Assembly (NCBI GenBank): GCA_010015805.1
Contig: ML978135.1
Coordinates: forward strand, 62,001 to 126,000
Source of the DNA: Rhizodiscina lignyota
Lineage: Eukaryota > Ascomycota > Dothideomycetes > Aulographales > Rhizodiscinaceae
Length of the DNA: 64,000 bases
Direction of reading: 5' to 3'
Part shown: positions 47,837 to 58,031 of the stretch, piece by piece
Layout of the letters: every line of letters begins with the position of its first letter
How positions within the stretch are numbered: position 1 is the stretch's first letter
The notes under the pieces: generated by a model
What the model was told of the DNA's origin: nothing
The model's database searches: none
What the model saw: only the letters and a program-made list of their open reading frames with translations
Program-made: the position numbers and the translations under genes

Positions 47837-48827
47837 GATAGCCGACAGACATACGTCACACTCCGTATGCTGAATCTGCAGTCCTGAAACTGCAACAAAG
47901 TTGAAGGGAAATTCCAATCTCTGCAAACATTAGGAGGAAAGGTGAGTTCCATTGTAGACCAAGGAGGGGATGCATTGTGGCAAAGGATCATTGTCGTTCC
48001 AGTTTGTCCGAATGAACGGAAATTTCTCGCGATACACGGCTACGAGTAGCTACTAATCAACGTGGTTTTAGCGCCCTCTTGTCAAATCATGCTCCATCTT
48101 TCCCATCACCATGAAGCTCGGCACATTACCCGACTCTAACAGGAAAAAGATTTGATGCAGATGCATGACAAATCACATCCATATCTGGAAATGCGGTATC
48201 AGCACTTCCGTTAATGTAAATTGACAACAAGACTTTCCTTAACTTGTGGCAATGAAGTATGGTTGAGCTTTCTACTAATATCGGACAAAGATATGGTAAC
48301 CACGGTCTCCAGACCATAACAGCTTCATAGAAATGGCGAATATCAATGCCCAACGCGACTCATGGTTTCTCCCTTTGGACAGCAATGCGGCTTTCTCCCC
48401 GAACACCAGACCAAAGAGCGCTCGTACTTCAGATTCTGCGTCCTGTTGTCGCACTGAAGTATCTGACTGGGACGTACTTCAAAGGATCACTAGAAAGGCG
48501 GATGAAGACATATTTGAGCTGTGTAAAATAGGAGCACATGAAAGGACCTGATATCTCCTGATATCCTGGAATATGCCCTTCGGATCCCACAAGAATCTTT
48601 TTTTGGCGGTATGTCATTGCATTTTGAGGCAGTCAAGGATAGGAAAAGCTTGAAATGGGATCCGTGAATCCAGGGGTAAAACGCCACAAATCCGCTTGCG
48701 ATACGGTAAGTGCCTCTAATAGACCCACATAAGAAAGTTTCACTGACACATCGCCACGAATACGCAATGATTCCTGGAATTGGATCTACACTGATGGCCT
48801 TCAATATCCAGAACTACGGACTCTCCA
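47837..48827. other. Intergenic, 1 kb
   Basis: Upstream of the DHA1 transporter and downstream of the isochorismatase gene, both on the minus strand. No convincing gene; frames at 48333-48617 overlap in several frames and lack family features. Confidence 0.45.
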
Positions 48828-49577
48828 TCACAGCTTGCTCCCTGCAACGCTCGCGGCCCATTCTTCCACGGTCAGGACGCGGTCTACAATCAAAGGCCAA
48901 ACGAGATTCACTGCTGCATCGTTGGCGGCAATAGAAAATCCAGCAGTCGCATCAGAGCTATTAATCCATTAATCGGAGCGGCCTCGAAGTACTTTACATT
49001 GACTTACAGCAACGTCACATCGTAACCCAGCTCCCTCGCGTAACGTGCGGTTGATTCTAGGCAGGTGGTACTGGCCATGCCAGCACAGACTACTTTGGTG
49101 ATATTGCGCTGGCGTAACAGGTAGTCCAAATCCGTGTTCGCGAAAGAGCTGCGAAATCGTCGTCAATGCCGATTTGGTCTATGACATTTTGGCGCCACAG
49201 GTCGGTGAAGGGTTGATATACCTGCTATTCCAATGCTTTGAGGCGATGACATCGCCATTCTCAATATCCGGCTCCATTCCCTCATATATGTTTACCCCGA
49301 AACTACCTTCTTCGAAGACATGGAGCTTCTTGGTCCTGATGTGTGACGAAGTCATTCGATGCCAGCCATCGTAAAAGCCTTCTTTGTACTGTTTATGGAG
49401 ACCGTAATAGATTGGGATATGCGCTGCTCTTGCTACTTCGACCAGTCTTTTCATATGTTTTATCGAGTCCGACGCCTGGAGGCTGTCCTTCACTGCTGGG
49501 TAGAGCTTTCCATCTGGATGGAGAAAGTCGTTATAGGGGTCGACAAGAACAACAGCAGTATGATCATGAGATTCCAT
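48828..49577 (-). CDS. Isochorismatase-like cysteine hydrolase
   Basis: Isochorismatase-fold amidohydrolase/hydrolase. Model complement(join(48828..48957,49008..49148,49222..49577)), 208 aa. The first true ATG is 49577 (MESHDHTAVVLVDPYNDF). The catalytic triad is intact: Asp13 in VLVDPYNDF, Lys114 in VIASKHWNSS, Cys148 in GMASTTCLEST. Other family blocks are RLVEVARAAHIPIYYGLHKQ and FANTDLDYLLRQRNITKVVC, then ARELGYDVTL|LSDATAGFS over the last junction. Introns are 73 and 50 bp; the first would give a stop if retained. Members act on isochorismate, nicotinamide or carbamoyl substrates; which applies here cannot be read from sequence. Divergent from an MCT-type transporter (590 bp between starts), so uptake plus hydrolysis of one substrate is conceivable. 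Confidence 0.92.
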
Positions 49578-50167
49578 ATCGCACACTCAAAAAGCAATAC
49601 AAGGCTACAAGGCACAGAAATCTGCTCTTTTCTGACGGAGAAACGCCATTCGATGCAGCACTATCTAATATACCTCTTCTACAGATTGTACTTACGCACC
49701 ATCTGTAGTCATTCTCCGAACAAGCCCCGTAATACAGGCGCCAACAACTTCCTTTTTCATATGATTGCTAATCAAGATCCTCCGAGAATGGACATGCGCC
49801 CAGCTGACGATAGTGGACTCCATGGCGTTGGAATTGGCAAAAGCGTATCTCCAGAAGTTGCCGAAAGAGGCAATCGACAAGATTATCAATCAAACTACCT
49901 TTTTAGGCAATTATGTGATTGTTCGCTTATCAAGCATTGCCAGGATTGTTGCCGTGTTTCCAGGTGCGTCTTCTGAATTGTCCAATCAGTGATTGCCTTG
50001 ACCAACAGCCCTTGATGAATCAACTCTCCGAATTCAGGTTTCAAGACAATTCAGTCGTGATCCAGTATGGACATGTAATACGATTTGACATGCAATCAGT
50101 AGCTACTTTTCGTTCGACTTGAATTGACCAAAACTCAAATCAATTACGGCCGATCGATCTCGCAGCC
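49578..50167. other. Divergent intergenic region
   Basis: 590 bp shared upstream region of the isochorismatase-like gene (-) and the MCT-type transporter (+). No recognised coding sequence. Confidence 0.45.
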
Positions 50168-51534
50168 ATGGTCTCATCGGACGGCACTCCTCTCGAATTA
50201 TCAGAAGCTCCACGAGACACAAATCTACTCCCAGAGCAAACTGACGCTCCTTCGACCGCTCTCCCGCTAGACCCCAGCCCTCAGGTGCCCGAAGGAGGCT
50301 ATGGTTGGATTGTAGTCATAGCATGTGCCATTATTACATGGTGGTTCGTAGGAACGGGGTACAGTTGGGGAGTGATTCAAGGGCGCTTGGTTAAAGAAGG
50401 TGTGTCCAAAGCTTCCACGTTGAGCTTTGTCGGAGCTCTCATGGTCGCATTCATTGCGATCATGGCAATTCCCAACGCAAGGATCATACAAGCAATTGGA
50501 GCGCAGAAAACTGGAATCATTGGGATATCTCTGCTTGGCCTTGGAGAGCTCCTCAGCGGATCCACGACGAATAATGTCGGCGGGTTATTCGCGACTACAG
50601 GCTTCATTATGGGAGTTGGTACAAGGTTATTTCCCTCCACTTCCGTATTTTACGGGGGTCGCTGACCTTGCAGTCTATGCTTCATGACAGTTAGCATTGT
50701 CCAGCGCAGTACTTCCATCGTAAACGAGGACTGGCGAACGGAATCGTCTATGCAGGAGGAGGGCTGGGTGGTGCTGTTATCTCCTTGGTGATGGAAGCTA
50801 TTGTGAGAAGTCTTGGTCCCGCATGGACGTTCCGTATAATTGGCTTTCTGACACTGGGCACCGGATTACCTGCGGCATGGATGATTCGAGAAAGAGCCCC
50901 AACACAGCGACGGAAGCTCGTTGAATGGTCTTTGTTCAGGAGCCTGCGTTTCGACCTGCTTTTCTTCGCGGGAGTGGTCGCTACATTCCCGCTGTTCGTG
51001 CCTCCATTCTTTCTTCCTCTATTTGCGCAATCGATCGGATTGAGTGCATCAGTGGGCGCCGCGCTGGTCGCTGCGTTCAACTTTTCGTCTGCTCTCGGGA
51101 GAATTGGCCTTGGGTTGTGCTGCGATTATGTCGGACCGATCAACGCATTGTTTGTGAGTCTCATGTTGAGCTCCTTAAGTATGTTGACAATCTGGCCCGT
51201 TAGTCGTTCTTTGGCACCACTGGTGGTTTTCGTAGTGATAAATGGTGCAGCGAATGGCGGCTTCTTTGCAACAATGCCAACAGTTGTTGGAAATGTGTTT
51301 GGAAGCGTTAGAGTAACGGTTGCTATGGGCATAATAGTTACAGGTTGGGCCGGAGGTTATCTGATGGGTGGTCCCATCGCTGCATATTTGCTCGATGCAT
51401 TCGGTGGCACCGATGCCGGTATCACAGCGTATCGGCCAGCGATGTACTATTCAGGCTCCATGTTGATGGCAGCGACAATTTTGGTAGGCGCAATGAGATT
51501 GAAGAGCGAAAAGGCCCTGCTAAAGAAGGTCTGA
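50168..51534 (+). CDS. MFS transporter, monocarboxylate (MCT) type, apparent frameshift
   Basis: Fungal MCT-family major facilitator. Exon 1 is 50168..50625 (MVSSDGTPLELSE..., then PEGGYGWIVVIACAIITWWF and SWGVIQGRLVKEG, the family signature of helix 1). A 48-bp intron leads to exon 2 at 50674. There SLCFMTVSIV reads in phase, but the expected continuation PAQYFHRKRGLANGIVYAGG lies in another frame from 50701. One base is missing near GTCCAGCG compared with an expected GTCCCAGCG. From 50701 the rest is open and complete to the stop: AWTFRIIGFLTLGTG, the middle loop, and NFSSALGRIGLGLCCDYVGP, GWAGGYLMGGPIAAYLLDAF. A donor GTACAA at 50619 joined to 50705 would keep frame but delete part of helix 4. 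So this is either a recent pseudogene, an assembly indel in a C run, or alternative splicing. Confidence 0.75.
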
Positions 51535-51705
51535 TCTGTTAGCAACTATATATCATAAGTGGATGGAAACTACAGTTTTACGATCAGAAAGAAATCCAAA
51601 TATCTCCTGCAATACAGTAATTCCGGGTGATGGCAGAATGGGAGTGTAATGGAGACTGATAATTTGTGAAGTCAATACTCGGGCTTCAAATCTTACCATA
51701 ACAGG

Positions 51706-52995
51706 TCATATATCCCCGCTAAGCAGGCTTTTCAGCCTATCCTTCCATTCTGTCAATTCCTTTTCCTTACTGTCCGTATCGGCTTTCCACTTCTCTACCT
51801 CCCCTTGCAGTCTCTCCAACTCCATTCGTGAATCGTAGAGCAGTCGATCTTTCTCCCTCAATTCTTGACCCATGGCTTCTATCTGAGACTTCAATCTTTC
51901 CGTTTCTGCACTCGAGTCTGCGTTTCGCTCTCTGTCAGCTACTGTAGCACGTTGTGCAAGTAGCATGTCATTCTTCCGGATTTCCGCTTCCTGCTGTAGC
52001 TTCACGACGAGAGCATCAAGCTCAGCAGATCGTCTTTGAGATGCAGCCGAATACTCTAATTCGCGCAGAATCACTGATATTGCGTTATCAACCTCTGGTG
52101 CGAGCGTGGAAAAGCGTGAGCGTTGGCCTTGAGATTTAGAATTATTGTTGGAGCTACCGGGTTGAAAGTTCGGCTCCTCTCGCGACGTATCCAAGTATTG
52201 TGGCAACGATGATAGTGCATGAGAACCATTTGAGGACTGAGTTCTCTCAATGCCATGAGTGTTATGTGCAGCCGGGTCCCAGTCTCGGAGGTCCGAGATG
52301 ATGAAGCGATGATTTGTCCGTTGCGCATCTGAGCTTACTGTGCCTCCCTTCAATGCAGATGAAGGACGCTGGGCCGACAGAAAGTGCGAAGAAGGCGTTG
52401 AATCTCTAATTTCTTCTGTCACAGACATTGTCTGGCCTCTTTGCACTTCAGTTGCAGCTTCTGGCGGAGGGGATGCTGGTGGAGTCAAAGGCGGAGGATT
52501 AACGTGCCACTGACGATCCAAGCAAGTTCCGCAGTAAAACTTATTGTCGAATGTGTGTTGCGGTATGTGTCGCGACAAACATTTCTCATGGTAGACTCTT
52601 CTGCAGGTGTAACATTTCTTCGGAGCCTCAGGCCTCCCGCATTTAAAGCAGCTAGCCTCGTGAAGGGAGCCATGTCCTGATCCCAATTAGCTTCTGCCAT
52701 TTCATAGTATTCGATAAAAAGGGCACTGGAACGCACTTCGCCACTCGCGGTACTTCTGTTCTTGCTGCTCGATGGTTAATGGGATGAAGTTGTAGGCCTT
52801 CAACGACTCGGGCGGTGGACACGGTAGGTGAATATCCCGCGCACTCTCATTCCTCACTACTGGCGACATGTCATGGTCATCAGCTGCAGCCCGTACGGGT
52901 CCCGTCGTTGTTGGAATATCTTGCTGTGTAAGATTTCGGACAAATCTGATGTTTGCGCGCTTCCTCTTCCGTCCGCCTCTCTGCACGTCGGGCAT
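51706..52995 (-). CDS. PHD-finger protein with coiled coil
   Basis: Probable chromatin-associated protein. Model complement(join(51706..52676,52737..52995)), 409 aa; intron 60 bp with branch site GCTAAT. The N-terminus is basic (MPDVQRGGRKRKRANIRF), suggesting nuclear entry; exon 1 ends QQEQKYREWR and joins RHGSLHEASCFKCGRP. The zinc-binding block reads CFKC, KCYTC, YHEKC, then FYCGTC (residues about 95-140), a Cys4-His-Cys3 PHD-like arrangement. The middle is Ser/Pro-rich and disordered; residues about 270-405 form a long coiled coil (AELDALVVKLQQEAEIRKND, then RLKSQIEAMGQELREKDRLL and MELERLQGEVEKWKAD). Whether it binds histone tails cannot be told from sequence. Convergent with the MCT transporter. 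Confidence 0.85.
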
Positions 52996-53734
52996 GATTC
53001 AAGTTATTGAAAGCCGCAGTTAGCTAACGGCGTTGAAGAGAAGATGCTAATAAAGCTAGGTGTAGATGTTGGATACGCTGTGCTAAAAGATTGAGAGATT
53101 CGTGTGAGGATGATGGGCCGCTCGTAAATGATGCATAAGCTTGCTTACGAATCAGAGATACCATTTTGAGAATAGGGGCAGCAAAAAGACAATGGAGAGA
53201 TAACAATGGCTCCAGCTTTTCTGATTGTGCTGGAGAGTTTCAGTTGCGTATTTGCGTCTTCGTGTAATACTCTGTACCGATAAGCAAATTTGACATTGTT
53301 TAGACCGAACTGCTTCACGAGGAATGGAGGAAGAGGAGAGACCATTGTTGCCTCTTTAGGACTCTTAAGTAATGTGACTTACTAATCACGCCGCCATCGC
53401 CTCCATGTACGAGTTGATCTCCATGTGAGGAGATGGAGGTGAAATGAATCAGTTCAAATTTTCGAAGTGTGTTTTATTAAAATCATATACTTATCAATGG
53501 CTATCCAGAAAATGTATTATACAACTCTCCCAACTGACACAATCCACCGCCATCGTCGTAATATATCTTTTTATTTATTTTCATAAGCGTAGAATGACTG
53601 TAAAGTTCGAACACTCGAATACCAATCCCTAAATGTAAAAGTAATAACATCTATATTCCTGAATATAGTATTGACTCTTAAACATAGTGCTGCTCTACCT
53701 AAACTATTTAATATGTACTGCGGATTTTGAATTT
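52996..53734. other. Intergenic, 0.7 kb
   Basis: Upstream of the PHD gene and downstream of the surface-protein gene. Two small minus frames (53145-53345 and 53024-53206) cannot be supported as genes. AT-rich from 53440 onward. Confidence 0.45.
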
Positions 53735-56700
53735 TCATTTCCACAAGCCGTTGTCGCCTCCAAATGAATCTTCCCAGCTTTCCTCTGCTGGTGTGCTAGC
53801 AGCTTTGATGTAAGATGTTTCCCATTGCTTCGAAGCAGATCCATATGCTCTAAAATCAGTGTAAGGAGCTGTTGTGGGCTTAGCTGAAGAGTGTGTGGTT
53901 GATGTATGAGGGGTTGTACTGGACGTCTTGTGTGTGGATGTCGTGTGAGAGGTAGAGGTTATTTGGGTAGATGAGGTTTTATGGGTGGATGTGCTGTGAG
54001 CGGATGTGCTCGTAGTTGGTTTGGAGCTGGAGCTCGTCGTGGGTTTAGAGCTCGTCGTTGGCTTAGAGCTCGTCGTTGGCTTAGAGCTAGTGGTTGGCTT
54101 AGAGCTGGTGGTCGGCTTGGAGCTCGTGGATGGTCCATGCGATGACGAGCTGTGCGAGCTTGTTGTGCAGGGGGTAGAGCTCGAGCCATGTGTAGACGTG
54201 GTAGTCGGCTTTGAGCTAGTAGTCGGCTTCGAGCTCGTTGTTGGTTTATAGCTACTGGTCGGCTTTGTACTTGAGTGAGAGCTTTGAGAAGAGCTATGCG
54301 AGCTAGTGATCGGCTTCGAGCTTGTCGTCGGCTTCGAGCTTGTCATCGGCTTCGAGCTTGTCGTCGGCTTCGAGCTTGTCGTCGGCTTCGAGCTTGTTAC
54401 AGGCCTCGAACTTGTTGTAGGCTTGGAACTTGTGTGCGAGTTTTGAGACGAGCTATGAGAACCAGTCGTACAAGGTGTCGAACTCGTGCTATGGCTTGAA
54501 CTTGTTTTTGAGCTCGTAGTTGGCTTCGAGCTCGTGGTTGGCTTCGAGCTCGAGCTATGTGTCAACGTAGTAGTCGGCTTAGAACTCGTCGTCAGCTTGG
54601 AGCCCGTCGCCTTAGAGCTAGTAGTAGGCTTGGAGCTAGTAGTAGGCTTGGAGCTNNNNNNNNNNNNNNNNNNNNNNNNNNNNNNNNNNNNNNNNNNNNN
54701 NNNNNNNNNNNNNNNNNNNNNNNNNNNNNNNNNNNNNNNNNNNNNNNNNNNNNNNGTAGGCTTGGAGCTTGTTGTAGGCTTGGAGCTTGTTGTAGGCTTG
54801 GAGCTCGTTGTAGGCTTGGAGCTCGTTGTAGGCTTGGTATTTAAGTGCGAGCTAGTCGTACAAGATGTAGAAGTCGTACTATGGCTCGAAGTTGGCTTCG
54901 AGCTCGTCGTAGGCTTCGAACTCATCGTAGGCTTCGAACTCGTCGTGGGCTTCGAGCTCGTGGTGGGCTTCGAGCTTGAGGATGAGCTGTGTGTGGAGGT
55001 CTTCGACGAAGTGCTGCTCGAACTCGTAGTTGAATGAGTTGAAGAAGTCGACTTAGACGTAGAGTTCGTGGGTTTTGCTGATGTACTCGTTGAACTCAAC
55101 GACGCCGACTTCGAAGAAGAACTGCTGGAATGTATACTAGAGCTCGACGTACTGGATGTGGTCGCCTTCGACGTAGAGCTTGGAGAATTCGTGGTGCTCG
55201 ACTTGGCTGACATGGAGCTCGAGGTGCTCGTCGTAGAAGGAGTCGAGCTCGTTGAGGAAGAAGACGAAGTAGTCGAGTGACTGCTAACCGATCGATACTC
55301 TGTAAACGCAGATGTACTTGTCGTCACAGGTGACACGGGGGTTGAGCTAGACATTGAACTCGACCGATATGGTGGCAGCGTCGGAGCGCTGGAGGTAAGC
55401 GATTTAGATGTGGATGTAGAGCTCGCACCTGTTGACGAAGTTTCAGTACATGAAGTCGATGATTTAGCGCTGCTGGCCGAAGAGGATGTTTGAGATGAAG
55501 TCAAGACTGCGGTTGTGGCACTGGAGCTGCTGTGCGAGCTTGGAGAACTACTAGACGCCGCCGTGGAGCTCGACACAGACTGTACCACAACCGAATCTGG
55601 TGTGGTGGACGTACTCTCCCCAGAGCTTGACGAGCTTGAAGACGCAAGCTGACTTGAATGTGTCGTACTGTAGCCAACCGGTGTGCTCGACGTAACAGGC
55701 GTGCTGCTCGATAAAGGAACGGTTTTTGTAGATGTGGCGATCGTACTTGTCACGACCTTGGTCGTTGTTTTCTTCGATTTGCAAGCACTTTTGCTCTTCT
55801 TCTTGGTGGAAAATGTCGTCGTGGCGCTGACCGGACTAACAGGGGTAGAGGATGTGGAAGGGGAAGCAGTGGAGCTGGAAGAAGTGGTAGAAAACTTACG
55901 GTCGCCATATCCACCATATCCACCATAGCTTGGCGGGGCCAGAGCGGTAGATGTGCTACTTGAAGTCGGCTTAGCGCTTGAGCTGCTCGTATATTCTGGC
56001 GGCGTAGACTTGGAGCTAGTGCTCGAGGGCTGTTTGCTACTTGAACTTCTGCTGTAGCTTGGAGGCTTGCTAGTGGTCGATATCTTTGCGCTGGAGCTCG
56101 AGCTAGACGATTGTGTAGGAAGCTTGCTACTGCTTGATGGCTTCACGCTAGAGCTAGATGAATAGCTAGGAGGCTTGCTGCTGCTTGAAGGCTTTGTGCT
56201 CGAGCTGGAACTGGATGAATGGCTAGCAGGTTTAAAGCTAGAGCTGGAACTTGACGAATAGTTAGGAGGCTTGCTGCTTGCGGGCTTAACGGTCGAGCTT
56301 GAGGAAGAGCTTGGTATCTTGCTGGTGCTCAAAGTCGATGATCCATAACTAGGCGGCTTTTGGGTCGATGAAGATGTGCCGTATGCAGGCGGCTTAGGGC
56401 TGGACGATGAGCCATAGCTAGGAGGTTTTGAAGTCGTACTATGCGAAGGAGGCTTGGTGTTAGTCGCCTGATATTCGGTGCAAGGCGTAGTTCTGACTAT
56501 AGGCGAGACGACAGTGACTGGATTATAGCTGCTCACTGGTGTAGGGTCGTGGTGACGAGGACCCTTAACGAGGATAGCTCCCCAGACGTCAGGCCTATTG
56601 TACTGAGGTTCACCAACGGAAGACTTGAGGTAGCAATTGGTCGGGCCAGGATTCCATGCAATCGCAACGCAGTCCTGGGTGGCCTGGCAGTGGTCAATAC

Positions 56701-56887
56701 AGGCCTCCAGATCCGGCTGAAGCGTGCTTGGGACATCTATGTCGCCATAGGCACGATTGATGTCGCACTCGACGACAAACTGGTCATCTCCGGCGGCAAT
56801 GAGAGTATTGTTGGCGGAAGGACAAGTGATCTTTGCGAGCGCAGCACCTCCGAAGAGGGCCGCCGCGAGGGCGAAAGTCGGATACAT
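53735..56887 (-). CDS. Ser/Thr-rich repeat cell-surface protein with N-terminal PAN/apple-like domain
   Basis: Large secreted or wall-associated protein, about 1050 aa as assembled, with a 100-N gap inside. ATG 56887 starts the signal peptide MYPTFALAAALFGGAALA. Residues about 20-105 form a Cys-rich module (ITCPSANNTLIAAGDDQFVV, then LEACIDHCQATQDCVAIAW and NCYLKSS) resembling PAN/apple domains that bind carbohydrate or protein. Then KPPSYGSSSS-type repeats, and a very long Ser/Thr stalk in which the hexamer SSKPTT (18-bp unit) is repeated in several blocks (about 54000-55000). It ends SWEDSFGGDNGLWK without a clear GPI signal. Expected to be heavily O-glycosylated. Repeat copy number is unreliable because of the gap. 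Antisense frames are long only because of the repeats. Confidence 0.8.
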   Translation of the reverse strand: MYPTFALAAALFGGAALAKITCPSANNTLIAAGDDQFVVECDINRAYGDIDVPSTLQPDLEACIDHCQATQDCVAIAWNPGPTNCYLKSSVGEPQYNRPDVWGAILVKGPRHHDPTPVSSYNPVTVVSPIVRTTPCTEYQATNTKPPSHSTTSKPPSYGSSSSPKPPAYGTSSSTQKPPSYGSSTLSTSKIPSSSSSSTVKPASSKPPNYSSSSSSSFKPASHSSSSSSSTKPSSSSKPPSYSSSSSVKPSSSSKLPTQSSSSSSSAKISTTSKPPSYSRSSSSKQPSSTSSKSTPPEYTSSSSAKPTSSSTSTALAPPSYGGYGGYGDRKFSTTSSSSTASPSTSSTPVSPVSATTTFSTKKKSKSACKSKKTTTKVVTSTIATSTKTVPLSSSTPVTSSTPVGYSTTHSSQLASSSSSSSGESTSTTPDSVVVQSVSSSTAASSSSPSSHSSSSATTAVLTSSQTSSSASSAKSSTSCTETSSTGASSTSTSKSLTSSAPTLPPYRSSSMSSSTPVSPVTTSTSAFTEYRSVSSHSTTSSSSSTSSTPSTTSTSSSMSAKSSTTNSPSSTSKATTSSTSSSSIHSSSSSSKSASLSSTSTSAKPTNSTSKSTSSTHSTTSSSSTSSKTSTHSSSSSSKPTTSSKPTTSSKPTMSSKPTTSSKPTSSHSTTSTSCTTSSHLNTKPTTSSKPTTSSKPTTSSKPTTSSKPXXXXXXXXXXXXXXXXXXXXXXXXXXXXXXXXXXSSKPTTSSKPTTSSKATGSKLTTSSKPTTTLTHSSSSKPTTSSKPTTSSKTSSSHSTSSTPCTTGSHSSSQNSHTSSKPTTSSRPVTSSKPTTSSKPTTSSKPMTSSKPTTSSKPITSSHSSSQSSHSSTKPTSSYKPTTSSKPTTSSKPTTTSTHGSSSTPCTTSSHSSSSHGPSTSSKPTTSSKPTTSSKPTTSSKPTTSSKPTTSSSSKPTTSTSAHSTSTHKTSSTQITSTSHTTSTHKTSSTTPHTSTTHSSAKPTTAPYTDFRAYGSASKQWETSYIKAASTPAEESWEDSFGGDNGLWK
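53990..55010. repeat. 18-bp coding tandem repeats (SSKPTT blocks)
   Basis: On the plus strand the unit is close to agctcgtcgttggcttag, with variants (gtcggcttcgagcttgtc). Several blocks are separated by Ser-Thr-Cys-Thr linkers that contain the only cysteines of the stalk. Such arrays expand and contract readily and probably caused the gap at 54656. Confidence 0.9.
54656..54755. other. Assembly gap (100 N)
   Basis: Exactly 100 N, the usual placeholder for a gap of unknown length, inside the 18-bp repeat array. The repeat frame is the same on both sides. Confidence 0.99.
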
Positions 56888-58031
56888 CGTCAAACAAGAA
56901 GGCAATTGAAGCTGGAGTACCAAGGAAAGGGAGCAAAGCTGAACCGGGCATTTTCAGATATACCTCGATACCGGGCTTTGAGCGTTGCGGAGAAATTAAG
57001 ATGGGGCTAGCACAGCCGCTGGGGCTGAAAGGTCGACAAAGGGATTGCGGCAGGATCGAGACCTCGAATAAAAGTTGGATGTGTGGGACAAAGGAGAGTA
57101 CAGATGGAGGAGACTCGATCAACGACAAGCGAATGAATGTGTGCCAGTGCGCTTTGCTGCTTGGACGTTGGTCGAATCTCGCCTATTAAGATGAATAGTA
57201 CCACTGTGCTGGAAAATATTACGCAGGTCAACCGAAATCCTGGGTCAAATGAATATTGCTGCGCTTGAGACAATCGTGACACTACTCACCGACAACACGA
57301 GATGGAATATGAGTAGTTGTGGAATAGGGAAATTGACGAGAACAGACAATGTTCGATGCATAGACGATGGAAAATAGCAGCAGTATACATGGAAGAGTGT
57401 GAAGCTGCAATTTGACTCGCGTAGCAGGTCCCACCGGGCGGATTTGAGGATTCGTGGCTTTGTCTGGGTGGTTTCGACGGAATGTTCTTTGTGGCGGCGC
57501 GAGGCTCCCATCTTTGGCGTCGACGGCGAGTCTACCTTCACACAAGGTGAATTCTACCTACGCATTGAGTCCTTGCTACATAGTATGGGCCTCGAGCAAG
57601 TGAAGAGAGCGACGAGAGAGTGTGTAGGGAGAGGAATGAGGACATCTACATCTAAAAATACGGTTCAATATGTATCGGGTGAAAGTAGGACCGAGGACGC
57701 GTCAGGGGAGCAACGCGAAACTGACGCGTTGCCCTTGTGCAAGTGCTTAAATCAGCAACGCTCAAACTCGGTCTTGTTATCATGGTTCCATTGTCGCTTG
57801 CTGGCATGCCTATGTTTTTATTATCATGTGTGTCAGTTACATATTCTCACACTAGAGATGCAAAGTTCAGGGATTTCTGAACTCATTATCAGTAGTTCCG
57901 TCGGTTTCTTTTGTCGTCTTTTAGAAGTAAAATTTTGAATCGCCGAACTCCTAACGATGTTCATGACGCATTGGTGCTAGATTCAGCTCACTGGTTTCCC
58001 GAATAATGTCGCCATCTGGGCAGACACAGCT
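56888..58031. other. Intergenic, 1.1 kb
   Basis: Upstream of the surface-protein gene and downstream of the SDR, both minus. No supported gene; open frames at 57007-57545 (-) and 57399-57938 (+) overlap and look random. Confidence 0.45.

Noticed and set aside
53145-53345. Possible 66-aa gene MVSPLPPFLVKQ...
   Set aside because: Short, no recognised domain; could be a first exon, but no convincing continuation was found.
54006-55280. Long plus-strand open frames rich in Val/Glu/Leu
   Set aside because: They are antisense readings of the 18-bp Ser-Thr-Lys-Pro repeats; the minus strand has the signal peptide and Cys-rich domain.
55860-55900. GTAAGT...CTTCCAG in the surface-protein gene as an intron
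   Set aside because: Only about 25 bp long and the frame is open through it; too short for an intron.
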